Assembly (NCBI RefSeq): GCF_030445035.2
Contig: NC_080695.1
Location: forward strand, 806,001-870,000
Length of the DNA stretch: 64,000 nucleotides
DNA from: Dasypus novemcinctus
Lineage: Eukaryota > Chordata > Mammalia > Cingulata > Dasypodidae
Reading direction: 5' to 3'
Shown here: positions 10,407 to 24,631 of the stretch, in pieces
Numbering within the stretch: the first letter of the stretch is position 1
Layout: every line of letters starts with the position of its first letter
Position numbers and translations under genes: made by a program
Notes under the pieces: generated by a model
Seen by the model: only the letters and a program-made list of their open reading frames with translations
Database searches by the model: none
What the model was told of the DNA's origin: nothing

Positions 10407-13400
10407 ATGGCTAACATAAATAATTCCTTGAAAGTAATAACACTGAATGTCAATGCTTTAAACTCACCTGTCAAAAGATTCAGACTGGAACACTGGATAA
10501 GGAAATATAACCCATCTATATGCTGTCTGCAAGAAACACATCTTAGACACAGGGATTCATGGAGGTTGAAAGTGAATGGTTGGAAAACAATCTTATAAGC
10601 AAACAATAACCAAAAAAAGGCAGGAGTAGCTATATCAATATCAGACAAAATAGACTTTAAATGTGAACCTATTGTGAGAGACAATGAAGGATACTACATA
10701 TTAGTGAAAGGGACAATCTCTCAAGAAGAATGAACAATCATAAATATTTATGCTCCTAACAAGGGCACCTCCAAATACATGAGGCAAACACTGGAAAAAC
10801 TAAGTGAAAGAATAGATGCCTCTACAATTATAGTGGGAGACTTTAACACACCACTATCAACATTGGACAGAACATCTCAAAAGAGAATCAATAAAGAAAC
10901 AAAAACTTTGAACAGTATATTAGAGGAGCTGAATCTAATAGACATATACAGATCATTACACCCAAATACACCAGGATATATATTTTTCTCAAGTGCACAT
11001 GGATCATTCTCCAAGATAGACCAGATGCTAGGCCACAAAGAAAGGCTCAATGAATTCAGAAAGATCAAAATAATACAAAATAATATCTCTGACCACAGTG
11101 GAGTGACGCTGGAAATCTGCAAGGGCAGCCAGAGGGCCAGATTTCACACCAAGATATGGAAATTAAAGAGCACACTCTTAGAAAAACAGTGGGTCAAAGA
11201 GGAAATCTCAAAAGAAATTAATAACTACCTTGAAACTAATGAAAATGATAACACAACATACCAAAACTTATGGGATGCAGCAAAAGCGGTACTGAGAGGG
11301 AAATTTATAGCCATAAATTCATACATCAAAAAAGAAGAAGGAGCAAAAATTGAAGAACTAACTGCACATTTGGAGGAATTAGTAAAAAACAACAAAGTAA
11401 CCCCACGGAAGAAGAAAGAAAGAAATAGCAAAGATAAGAACAGAACTAAATGAAATAGAAAATAAGAAAGCACTTGAAAAGATAAACAAAACCAAGAGCT
11501 AGTTCTTTTGAGAAGATCAATAAAATTGACAAACCCTTAGCTAGACTAACAAAGCAAAAAAGAGAGACGATGCAAATACACAAAATAAGAAATGAGAATG
11601 GAGATATCACCACTGACCCCAGAGAAATAAACTCTATCATAAGAGGATACTTTGAAAAACTATATTCCAACAAAAATGACAACTCAGAGGAAATGGACAA
11701 ATTCCTAGAAGAACATAAGCAGCCTATATTGATGAAAGAAGAAACTGATGATCTCAACAAACCAATCACAAGTAAAGAGAATCAGTCATTAAAAACCTCC
11801 CAACTAAGAAGAGCCCAGAGCCAGACGGCTTCACAGGTGAATTCTACAAAACATTCCAGAAAGAACCAACACCAATCCTGCTGAAACTCTTCCAAAAAAT
11901 TGAAACAGAAGGAACACTACCTAACTCATTCTATGATACCAACATTACCCTAGTACCAAAGCCAAACAAAGACACCACAAGAAAGGAAAATTACAGACCA
12001 ATTTCTCTAATGAACTTAGACACAAAAAATCCTCAAAAAATACTGGCTAAATGTATTCAACAGCACATTAAATGAATTATACACCATGACCAAGTGGGAT
12101 TCATTCCGGGTATGCAAGGATGGTTCAACGTAAGAAAATCAATCAATGTAATATACCATATAAACAGATTGAAGGAAAAAAAATCACATGATTATATCTA
12201 TAGATGCAGAAACAGCATTTGACAAAATACAGCACCCTTTCTTGATAAAAACACTGCAAAAGATTGGAATACAAGGAAATTTTTTTTTAATATTTATTTA
12301 TTATTATTATTTTTTAATTACATTAAAAAATATATATGAGGTCCCATTCAACCCCACCGCCCCCGCCCCCCACTCCCCCCACAGCAACACTCTCTCCCAT
12401 CATCGTGATACATCCATTGCACCTGGTAAGTTCATCTCTGAGCATCACTGCACGCCATAGTCAATGGTCCACATCATAGCCCAGACTCTCTCACGTTCCA
12501 TCCAGTGGGCCCTGGGGGGATCTACAGTGTCCCGTAATTGTCCGTGAAGCACTATCCAGGACAACTCCACGTCCCGAAAACGCCTCCACATCTCATCTCT
12601 TCCTCCCGTTCCCCACACCCAGCAGCCCCCATGGCTACCGTTCCCACACCCATTTCACATACAAGGAAATTTTTTGAACATGATAAAGAGTATATATGAA
12701 AAAACCCACAGCCAACATCGTTTACAATGGTGAAATCCTAAAATCCTTCCCTCTAAGATCAGGAACAAGACAAGGATGCCCACTCTCACCCCTTCTAGTT
12801 AACATTTTCTTAGAAGTACTTGCTCAAGCCCTAAGGCAAGAACCAGATATAAAAGGCATTCAGATTGGAAAGGAAGAAATCAAAATTTCATTATTTGCAA
12901 ATGACATGATCCTATACATAGAAAACCCTGAGAGGTCTACAACAAAGCTCCTAGAACTCATAAATGAGTTTACTAAAGTCGCAGGTTATAAGATCAATGC
13001 GCAAAAATCAGTAGCAATTCTGTACACCAATAATGAGCAAGCTCAGGAGCAAATCAAGAAACAAATACCATTTACAATAGTCAATAAAAAAATCAAATAC
13101 TTAGGAATAAATTTAACTAAAGATGTAAAAAACTTATACACAGAAAACTACACAAGACTGTTCAAGGAAATCGAAGAAGACCTAAACCGATATATGCACA
13201 CCAATGTTCATAGCAGCATTGATCATTATTGCCAAAAGTTGGAATCAATGCAAATGCCCATCAACAGATGAATGGATAAATAAAATGTGGTATATACATA
13301 CAATGGAATACTACTCAGCTTTAAGAATGAATACACTACAAACACATGTGATAACATGGATGAATCTTGAGAAACTTATGTTGAGGGAAGCAACCCAGGC

Positions 13401-13440
13401 ATTGAAGGACAAACACTACATGACCTCAATGACATGAAAT
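10407..13440 (+). pseudogene. L1 ORF2 (endonuclease/reverse transcriptase), multiply broken
   Basis: The endonuclease domain is readable at 10779-11453 (VGDFNTPLS and SDHSGV motifs). The start of the reverse transcriptase lies at about 11570-12280 ('[18 protein letters not shown]', with Thr for the usual Lys). It continues after the nested insertion at 12696-13190, with [10 protein letters not shown] and '[10 protein letters not shown]', where the usual F-A-D-D core reads F-A-N-D. The C-terminal region is missing through a deletion at about 13186, then the 3' end of the frame follows. Stops or frameshifts occur at 10596, 10732, 11453 and 11884. Confidence 0.85.
12284..12658 (-). mobile_element. 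Nested L1 3'-UTR fragment inside L1-1 ORF2
   Basis: This is an inverted copy of the end of the long L1 3' UTR, beginning with a T-run. The host sequence atacaaggaaatttttt is present on both sides (about 12269-12285 and 12659-12676), a target-site duplication inside ORF2. The insertion is younger than L1-1 and shows that this L1 family was still active after L1-1 landed. Confidence 0.85.
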
Positions 13441-16400
13441 AAGTAAACCAAGCTGCCTCAGAGAGCTAGAGACTAGATGATAGGCTTACAGGAAATTGGG
13501 GGGTAGAGGAAGGATGTAAGCTGACACCTACATGGGTGAAATCTATGATAAGCTGGAGGTAAGTATTTGTACAAGGAAGGGATAAAATGGGGACATAAGG
13601 TTACCTTTGGGTGGGACTTTATGGGCTTGAGGGGGGCTAGGGATGGATGGGTAATATTGCCCAAGAAATTGGGGGGAGGGTGGGGCAATATACCAACATA
13701 GGAGATTGTCAGGTATTTGGTTTAGAGTATAATGCTGAGAAAACCTTTTCAAAAATGTAATAAGGAAAGTTACCTGTTTAAGATGCTTAAAGGGGATAAT
13801 CTGACACAGGACAGGCTCCTAGGGAATATGTGAATGCTCATTTTGCCATAATGGGTTATATCATTGGATAGAGACCTATATAATGAGAGTGAAGGTATAC
13901 CCACATCCTGGGGAGGACTGATGCCCTCAAATAGAGGGAATTGTATCTCTCAGGAGAAATGGTGGCTCCCAGTGCATTAAGGCAGTTGTTCATGTCAGGC
14001 CCTCAACACTGTTGCAAGTATCTCTGAACATGACCCTTCAAACAATGAAGATTGACAATCACTGTGGGTCCTAAGGGGAGGGGGAAAGAGGTATGAATAA
14101 ATGGAACCAATGTGCCAATGTGGGCAATAGAAGTGAACCACAAGAGTACGCAAGGATGGATATAAGACATGTACAATTACACCAGAAATACATAGGGACT
14201 GATAGGCTAAAATGTAAATCATAATGTAAAACATAAGATAACTAAAAATTTAGAAAATTGTATAGTCTAAAATATAAACCACAATGTAAATCCAAATGTT
14301 ACCTTGTTTGAAAGCTATTGTCTCAATATCTGTACATCAGTTTCAGTAAATATAGTATGAACTTGTAAAAAGATTATTGCTGTGGAAGGGTAAAGGTTTT
14401 ATGTTGGATATGTAGGAGTACTGTATATTGTATATATGAATTACTGTGATCTAAAACTCTTGTGAAGATAAGCTTAATAATTAGAAGAAAGAAAAGAAAA
14501 AGATAGGACGTAGACACTGAGGAAAAGACGGAAGTAGTTGCCTTGCCAATTTGCATACAGGGCAACACTTATTGCAGTGATGGAAGGCAAAACATCAAAA
14601 ACAAAGCTTTTGCTTTTTTTAATTTTTTGATACTCCAATTTATTTTTACCATAATTTTCCCAAATTAATATGTATTCTATATCTAACCTTCAAACTCATC
14701 ACTATATTCCATTTTACTATTAACGAAACCTGGCAATATATTGGGCTTCACTTTGCAGGAAGTTTTGGATCACAGAGAGGTTCAACAATGGCAGAGGAGG
14801 AATACTGGTGTGGGATGTTACTGACAGAGGACACATGGTTGGCAAGGAGTTCTACAGGGCATATATCCAGGGTACATAAAAATGTTTGGATATTTTCATA
14901 GTGGATACAATTTAAAACAACAACTGAGGGAGTGCTGAGTCCCTAGCCAGGGGAGCTCTATCACAGTCCCTAAAGGAACAGCAACAATCCCCCAAGTGCA
15001 ACGGCAAATACCAAAAAAGAATGAAGGTCCAACAATGAGCCCTTGATACTAATGACTATGCTTGTGAGCCTGTGCACCTGAAATAAGAACAAAGCCTAGA
15101 GCTGCAGGGTGCCTAAGAGTTATCTCCTGAGAGCCTCCGTATTGCTCAAATATGGCCAGTCTTGAAGCCAAACTCAGCATGTAAATGCATTGCCTTCCCC
15201 CCAGTGTGGGGCATGACTCCCAGGGATGAGCCTCCCTGGCGACGAAGGATTACTACCAAGTACCAGCTGATGATGTAACTAGAAAATGACCTTGAATAAA
15301 AGGGTCAACTTGGACCAGCAGAATATCTCAGTCTACATATAATACCAGGAGTTTAAAATGCTTTTTGACCTGAATCAAGGGAGAAATGGAAAGGACAAAT
15401 GAGTTTATATGACTATGAGTCTCCAAAAGGAGCCGGGAGGTTATCAGAGGGGTTGCCCTTATGCACACCTCAGTAGAGTCCCAGAGACAGGTAAAGTAGA
15501 TACAACCCTGGGTATTGGTTCTTCTGAAGGCTACAGAGATCCACAGCTTCTATGGTCATGGCAGATGCAGTTCAGTGCCATGTCAGTTGGCCCTTCTTTG
15601 GAGTACAAAGTATGATGGAGCTGGACTCAGATGTGAACTTTTTTCACAAGCCTCTCCTGTTACTTTTAGCAGAACTGTAGTTGGTGCTGGGGTTTAATAT
15701 ATACCCAGGGGATATGAATCTCTGGACTGACCATATGATAGCCAGGCCATGAGCCTCAAAAATCTTCCGCTCCTACACTCTGAATTATTGGACTTACCCC
15801 GCTCAGCTAACATGGAGTTGAAGAAGGTCAACCATCACACCATGGAGCCAAGAGTGCCTACAACTGAAAGCAGGAGGATTGCATCCAGCATCCACGTGGA
15901 ACCTAAGCCCCCTCTTGATATAGATGTGGAGTGGACACAACCATTCCAAGGTCCACAGGATGGAGGAATAGAATATGGATTAGAGTGGACTTACTGATAT
16001 TCTATTCATGAACTATAATGATTAGTAATCAAAGAAAATGTGGCATTGGTATGGAAAAAGTGGCCATGGTGGCTGCTGGGTGTGGGGAATGGGAGGAAGA
16101 GATGAGATGTGGAGGCGTTTTCAGGACTTGGAGTTGTCCTGGGTGATGCTGCAGGAACAGTTACCAGACGTTGTATGTCCTCCCATAGACCACTGGGTGG
16201 AACGTGGGAGAGTGTGGGCTATGATGTGGACCACTGACCACGAAGTGCAGCGGCGCTCAGAGATGTATTCACCAAATTCAATGAATGTCACTTGATAATG
16301 GAGGAGATTGTTGCTATGGGGGGAGGATTGGGGAGAGGGGGGTGGGGGGTATATGGGGACCTCATATTTTTTGAATGTAATATTTTAAAAATAAAGATAC

Positions 16401-16442
16401 AAAGATACAAAAAACAAAAAACAAAACAAAACATCAACAACA
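13440..16442 (+). other. Long L1 3' UTR of L1-1
   Basis: About 3 kb lie between the end of ORF2 and the A-rich end of the element. Copies or pieces of the same sequence occur at 56280-57202 (first 0.9 kb only), 27540-29555 (later 2 kb), and on the minus strand at 3667-5102, 19670-20165, 12284-12658 and 48930-49490. The flanking target-site duplication of L1-1 encloses the whole 3 kb, so it belongs to the element and is not a separate repeat. Frames seen in it (for example 15749-15997 and 16038-16295) are short and unconvincing. Confidence 0.75.
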
Positions 16443-16887
16443 AAGGGTTTACTGTGTACCAGAACTTATGGTAAGCACTTGCCAAATACTGATTTTCTAA
16501 AAAGACACATACATATTTATTTTTTAAAAGATATGTAGCTTACAAACTTTTATTTTGAATCATGCAATATTGTTAAACAATGTATTTGGTTCACAGTAAA
16601 GCAATCACATGGTATCTGTCCTTCTGCGTCTGGCTTGCTTTGCTCAACATAACGTCCTCCAGGTTCATCCATGTTGTCACGTGCTTTACGACTTCAGTTC
16701 TGCTTACAGCTGCGTAGTATTCCACCGTGTGAATAGACCACAATTTTTCATCAATTTATCCATCAGTGGACACCTGGGTTCTTTCCATCCTTTGGCAATT
16801 GTGAATAATGCTGCTATGAACATCGGTGTGCAGATGTCTGTTCGTGTCACTGCTCTCAGTTCTTCTGGGTATGTACCTCGTAGTGGT

Positions 16888-17886
16888 GAAGGCGGCCAGT
16901 AGGACAGGGAATCAACAGATGGATCTGGAAGCTGGCAGAGTCCACGTGGACATCAGTAACCCCGAGAAGGCTGCTGGAGGACCCTCCCCAAGATCCTGCC
17001 CCTCAGAAGAAGACTTCCTCCAGAAGCCAGGGGAAGTCCCGGATGTTCCCCGAGGACTGTATCATTGGGCGCTCACAGGGGATTGATGGGTGGAGTGAGC
17101 AATCAAAGCAGCCAACAGCTGGAGCCCCGCCCCTGCCATTAGCAAGGGGGCGGGATAATCAACAGTTCAAAGGCAGGCGCCAGCCCAGGCTCTCCCGTGC
17201 GCTCTCGCCTGTGGACCCGTCCTGCCCTCTGTGCACCGCTCTCACTGTTTTTCCTCTGCCATGTGGCCACGCAAGTAAACCTGGGAATTTATGACCTCTA
17301 ATGCGGAATTGTAGTCTGTAAGTCAGCTGGCTTGAGCACTTTTCAGCCCCTTCCTCTCTACCTGGGACCCTTGACCTGTTATTCTCTCCCATTTCTCCTC
17401 CCTCCCTACCTGAATAAATTACTGGCCTAACTCACCTGATGTGCTCTTGAAGTTCATTTCTGCAGCGCAGTCAAGAACCTAAATAAGGACGGCGGACTTG
17501 GCCCATGGTTCAAACCCCGGGCCTCCCTGACCCGTGTGGAGCTGGCCATGCGCAGTGCTGATGTGCGCAAGGAGTGCCGTGCCACACAGCGGTGTCCCCC
17601 GCGTAGGGGAGCCCCACGTGCAAGGAGTGCGCCCCATAAGGAGAGCCTCTCAGTGTGAAAGAAAGTGCAGCCTGCCCAGGAATGGCGCCACACATGGAGA
17701 GCTGACAGAACAAGATGATGCAGCAAAAAAGAGACACAGATTCCCATGCCGCTGACAACAGAAGCGAACAAAAGAAGATGCAAAAAACAGAGAACAGACA
17801 ACCAGGGTGGGAGGGGAAGGGGAGAGAAATAAATAAGTAAATAAATCTTAAAAAAAAAAAAAGAACCTAAATAAACCCCAGTAACA
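16888..17886 (+). mobile_element. Solo LTR (class I ERV-like) with 4-bp target duplication
   Basis: The unit begins TGAAGG and ends GTAACA (TG...CA), with gtgg on both sides (16884-16887 and 17887-17890). It lies inside L1-4, whose sequence continues on the right at about 17890. It carries GC-box-like sequence (about 17125-17150) and an AATAAA at 17413-17418. Without the SINE inside it, the LTR is about 610 bp. A 4-base duplication is usual for gammaretrovirus-like class I elements, and the class is inferred from that alone. Confidence 0.65.
17487..17860 (+). mobile_element. DAS-III-type SINE inserted in the solo LTR
   Basis: The body matches the copy at 40368-40778 and ends in an ataaataaat/A-rich tail. 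The 14-base duplication aagaacctaaataa lies at 17473-17486 and 17861-17874. Compared with the other copy, the tRNA-like head has lost about 36 bases just before ggttcaaaccc, removing the A-box region of the internal polymerase III promoter while keeping the B-box region. Confidence 0.9.
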
Positions 17887-19669
17887 GTGGTGTAGCACGG
17901 TCACGTGGCAAGTCTATATTCAGCTTCTTTAGGAGCTGCCCAGCAGTCCTCCCAGTGGCTGCTCCATTCCGCATTCCACCAACAGCAGATAAGTGTTCCT
18001 GTCTCTCCACATCTGCTCCAACACCTGTAGTTCTCTGTCTCTTTAATAGTGGCCATTCTCATAGGTGTGAAATGAGAGCTCATTGTAGCTTTGATTTGCA
18101 TTTCCCTAGTCATTAGCGATGTTCAGTATTTCTTTATGTGTTTTTCTGCCATTTGTATTTCTTCTTTGGACAGAAGTCTATTCAAGTCTTTGGTCCTTTT
18201 TTTTTCTTTTTTTACTGTCTTTTTAAAAAAGGTGCATAGTATCTTCAAAAATTACAATTTACAAAAATGATGGGGGTGGAGGAGTGGGGTGTGGGTTATA
18301 TGGGAACATCTTATGTTTTTTAGTGTAATGTTCTACGTGATCTATTAACTTTAATTAAAAATTTTATTAAAAAAAAAAAACAATTCCTCAGCCATGACAA
18401 GGATAGAGCTTGAAGCTATTATTTGAATGTAGGGTGAGGAAAACACACCTCTTACAGTTAATGCCATCTGTGTGGTTTTATTTGTTTGTGTTATGTACAG
18501 AGGAAACATATGAGATTAGAACACAATTGCTTGAATTTTAAAAAAATAGAAGAGGTTCATCTTTTGCCCATTTTTTAATTGGGTCATTTGTCTTTTTTAT
18601 TACTGAGTTGTAACTTCTCTTTACATATGCCTTTTCACCCTTTTGACAGAGTCCTGGGAGGTGCAAATGTATTTAATTTTGAGGCGGTCCCATTTATCTA
18701 TTTTTTCTTTTCTTGCACGTGCTTTGGGTATACAGTCCAAGAAACCACCACCACTACAAGGTCTTGAAGATGTTTCCCTACATTTTCCTTCAGTGGTTTT
18801 ATGATCCTGGCTTTTACATTTAGGTCCTTGATCATTTTGAGTTGATTCTTGTATAAGGAGTGAGATAGGGGTCCTCTTTCATTCTTTTGGTTATAGATAT
18901 CCAGTTCACCTAGCACCATTTGTTGAAGAGACTGTTCTGTCCTGTTACTATTAACTTGGTAGGTTTGTCCAAAACCAGTTGACTGTATAGGTTGAGGGTT
19001 TATTTCTGGATTCTTAATTCTATTCCACTGATCAATGTGTTTATCTTTATGCCAATACCATGCCATTTTAACCACGTAGCTTTGTAATATGTTTCAAGGT
19101 CTGGCAGTGAAATTCCTCCCACATCGCTCTTCTTTTTTAGAATGCTTTTGGCTATTCAGACGCATTTTCCCTTCCAAATGAAATTGGTAATTGCCTTTCT
19201 AATTCTGTAAAGTAAGTTGTTGGGATTTTGATTGGTTTTGCATTGAATCTATAAATCAGTTTGGGTAAGATTGACATCTTCACAATATTTTTCCTTCCAG
19301 TTCATGAACACAGACTATCTTCCCATTTGTTTAAGTCTATTAAAATCTCTTTGAGCATAGTTTTGTAATTTCATGCCTATAGGTCTTCTTTTTGGTCAAA
19401 TTAATTCCTAGAAATTTAAGAATTGTTGTTGCTATTGAAAATGGAATTTTCCCCCTGATATCCTCCTCAGATTGTTCAATGCTGGTGGACAAAAACATTG
19501 CTGATTTTTGCTTATCTTATATCCTGCCACTTTGCTGATCTCATTTATTAACTCAAGTAGCTTTGTTGTGGATACTTCAGAATTTTCTAAGTACAGGATC
19601 ACCAAATACTAATTTTTTAATCTTCCCCAAACCCTGGGCATTTGGTACAGATGCCATCGCTGTTTTCTT

Positions 19670-20165
19670 TCTTTTTTAAAAAAATATTTTTTATTTATTT
19701 TTAAAAAGTGCATAGGTCACACAAAATGTTATATTAAAACATGTAGTTGGTTTCCATATACCCCACTCCCTACCCCCTCACTCCTCCCACATCAACAACT
19801 TCTTTCATTAGTGTGGGGCATTCTCTGCCATTGGTGCATACATTTTGGAGCACTGCTACACAGCATGGATTATAGTTTACACTGTAGTTTACACTCTCCC
19901 CCAGTGCATTCAGTGGGTTATGACAGGACATACAATGTCCCGCCTCTGTCCCTGCAATATCAACCAGGACAACTCCAAGTCCTGAAAATGCCCCCACATC
20001 ACACCCACTTTTCCCTCTCCCTGCCTTCAGCAACTCCCATAGCCACTGTCTCCACATCAATGATATAATTTCTTCCATTGCCAGAGTCGCAATAATTCCA
20101 TAGTAGAATACCACTAAGTCCACTCGAGTGCATATTTTATTCCGCCATCCTGAGGACCCTGGACC
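19670..20165 (-). mobile_element. L1 3'-UTR fragment, minus strand
   Basis: Reverse complement of the end part of the long L1 3' UTR (compare 15950-16400), beginning with a T-rich stretch. Diverged; no target-site duplication was identified. Confidence 0.75.
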
Positions 20166-20746
20166 ATCCCTGTTTCTAATGAGAGACTCACAGTGCAGAG
20201 GCCCAGGGCACCCGGTGAGGGAGCAGAGCAGCTGCAATCGAGCCCGAGCTCCTGGTGGGCCATCCCAGGTTGACCACCGTCCACACCACCTCTAGGTCAG
20301 ATAGAGACCCAGCCCTGTTTTCTCCTATTTGTTTGCACCTTTATTTGATTTGTAGTTCACTCTAGCATATGGGTGAAGATCAGGGTCCAGCTTTGTTTTT
20401 CTCCACACAGTAAGCCAGCTTTCCCACAACAGCCTCTGAGCACCTGTCCTCCCCCTGCAGCCCCAGGCCCACCCCCAGCCCCCATGCATGTATGCACGTG
20501 CGTGCACGCGGGCTGTTGCTGACACGTGTCCCGATCCACCTGCTCGTTGTCGTTGCTGCACTGTGCTCGGTCTCCATGGCTGGCAGCCAATGGCCACAGG
20601 TGAAAGCTTCAGAGAACAGACACGTGGCAGCCCATGATCGCAAGCCCACTCACCCAGGTGGGCTTGGCCGCCCGCTCCCTCAGTGCCGCAGGGCTGAGCT
20701 GCAGGTGTGGGTGGGTGGGGCTCTTACCTGGACAGGGAAGAATCCT
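20166..20746. other. Single-copy-looking stretch, no feature recognised
   Basis: Includes an alternating tgcatgtatgcacgtgcgtg-type purine/pyrimidine tract at about 20484-20510. No gene or repeat was recognised. Confidence 0.35.
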
Positions 20747-21110
20747 GTGTTGCAGCAAAGCCAGGAGTTCTCAGTGGCAGAAAAACCCAAACGGCACTCG
20801 GAGAGGTGGAGGAACACATTTATTACATGCAGGCCCAGAGGAGAGTCGATCTCCAAATTCTGAGTCCCGTTTCTTAGTTTTCATAGGCTTATATAGGATT
20901 TATGCGGGACTAGCGTGGCTCTCACTCATTGGTTAATGCATTGCTAGACGAAATTTTGCAAGTGGGGCTACAGAAGCAGAAGGCGAGTACAAGGCCATGC
21001 TCTCACGGGCCGATTTATAGAAGTGGGGGCAGGAGTGGCTGGTTAGTGGTCTCCTGCAAGGCTGTGCTTTTCATTTCTCAACACTGTCCTTACTCCCTGA
21101 GCAGAGTCCA
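20747..21110 (-). mobile_element. Possible LTR, minus strand
   Basis: The forward strand begins tgttgcagcaaagccagg. Read in reverse, this gives an LTR-like end (...ctgcaaca), with an AATAAA-type signal on the minus strand at about 20819 (ttattacatg forward) and a tatataggattt element at about 20890. I could not fix the other end or a target duplication, so the call rests on this end and the signal order only. Confidence 0.35.
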
Positions 21111-21630
21111 GCTCCTCAGGAGCTCAGGCCTGAGGCAGGCTTGCCCGGCTGTCCCCTGCCCAGAGACCACTCTCGGCTGCAGGGGCCACTCTGGGGTCCT
21201 TCTGTAGGGTCTCCTCCCAGCGCTGGACATCCCCATCCCCCCAAGTCCCCTCCCACTTCAGCCGCTCTGACTTAAGCAACTGACCTGCTGGAGAAAATGA
21301 GCTGTGGCTAAAGGCTCACCTGTGGGGCCAGGCCACCTGGCTGGAGAGGACTCCCGGTGCCCTTAGAGGGTCACCGTCCCTGTGCTCAGAGCCCGCGTGC
21401 TTGGATCGCAGCTCTCACGTTTCTCTTTAAAACAGCGGCACGTGGGGGTGGGTTTAATGCGCAGACGCTCACCCACTTCAAGGGCGCAGTGTGACGGGTT
21501 TTGGCAAATGTGCACCGTCGAGCCACCTCCACGCTCGTGACATGAGCGGTTTCCATCGCCCCAACCCCCTGCCCTCTTGGGGGTGGGTGGGGGGATCTGA
21601 CATGAGGAGGGTGTGGGGTGCCCGAGGGTC
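21111..21630. other. Unassigned sequence left of the gap
   Basis: No gene recognised. A piece at 21480-21580 has the look of an old interspersed repeat, but I could not name it. Translations that run from here across the N gap are meaningless. Confidence 0.3.
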
Positions 21631-22130
21631 NNNNNNNNNNNNNNNNNNNNNNNNNNNNNNNNNNNNNNNNNNNNNNNNNNNNNNNNNNNNNNNNNNNNNN
21701 NNNNNNNNNNNNNNNNNNNNNNNNNNNNNNNNNNNNNNNNNNNNNNNNNNNNNNNNNNNNNNNNNNNNNNNNNNNNNNNNNNNNNNNNNNNNNNNNNNNN
21801 NNNNNNNNNNNNNNNNNNNNNNNNNNNNNNNNNNNNNNNNNNNNNNNNNNNNNNNNNNNNNNNNNNNNNNNNNNNNNNNNNNNNNNNNNNNNNNNNNNNN
21901 NNNNNNNNNNNNNNNNNNNNNNNNNNNNNNNNNNNNNNNNNNNNNNNNNNNNNNNNNNNNNNNNNNNNNNNNNNNNNNNNNNNNNNNNNNNNNNNNNNNN
22001 NNNNNNNNNNNNNNNNNNNNNNNNNNNNNNNNNNNNNNNNNNNNNNNNNNNNNNNNNNNNNNNNNNNNNNNNNNNNNNNNNNNNNNNNNNNNNNNNNNNN
22101 NNNNNNNNNNNNNNNNNNNNNNNNNNNNNN
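21631..22130. other. Assembly gap of 500 N
   Basis: Exactly 500 undetermined bases. The gap begins one base after the point where copy A's 3' flank matches cgctgagtct, which corresponds to about 61765-61775 behind gene C. There the next sequence is a C/T-rich tract (61780-61860) that is hard to sequence and may be the cause of the gap. A round length of 500 suggests a placeholder, though this cannot be proven here. Confidence 0.95.
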
Positions 22131-22295
22131 CGCTGAGTCTTGGGGACCAGCCACCCAACCCCCACCCCACAGATGCCAGGCCAGGATGAGACCGCGAGGT
22201 GCAAATGCCCAGGCTGGCCCTGTCCCCCCAGCACCCAGAGTCCCCCAGTAACAACCACAGACAAGGACGCTGAGCGCCAGCTGCTTTCCACCAAG

Positions 22296-24631
<2,336 letters not shown>

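Larger units (their letters stand above)
7413..16442 (+). mobile_element. L1-1: near full-length L1 with target-site duplication and about 3-kb 3' UTR
   Basis: The element is bounded by the 14-base duplication aagggtttactgtg at 7399-7412 and 16443-16456, so everything between is one insertion plus later nested events. In order: a 5' leader with tandem monomers (7490-8310) and a pyrimidine-rich tract (8480-8740); ORF1 (about 9371-10339); ORF2 (about 10407-13440); and a 3' UTR to an A-rich end near 16390-16442. ORF1 and ORF2 are both broken. ORF2 holds a nested insertion (12284-12658) and, relative to L1-2, lacks about 1.2 kb at 13186 (equivalent of 54842-56023). The element is not competent as it stands. 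Confidence 0.85.
16545..19600 (-). mobile_element. L1-4: minus-strand L1 ORF2 3' half, split by later insertions
   Basis: Reverse-strand translation gives pieces of the ORF2 C-terminal half at 16555-16883, 17887-18215 and 18548-19600, for example 'MVKMAWYWHKDKHIDQWNRI' at 18698-19075. The first gap is a solo LTR (16888-17886). The second, about 18216-18547, is a plus-strand L1 3' end with an A-run at 18368-18380. The sequence is more diverged than L1-1 and L1-2, so it is an older copy. No intact frame remains. Confidence 0.75.

Noticed and set aside
17534-17755. Open frames within the SINE copies (also 40450-40764)
   Set aside because: They are shadows of the SINE body; SINEs do not encode protein.
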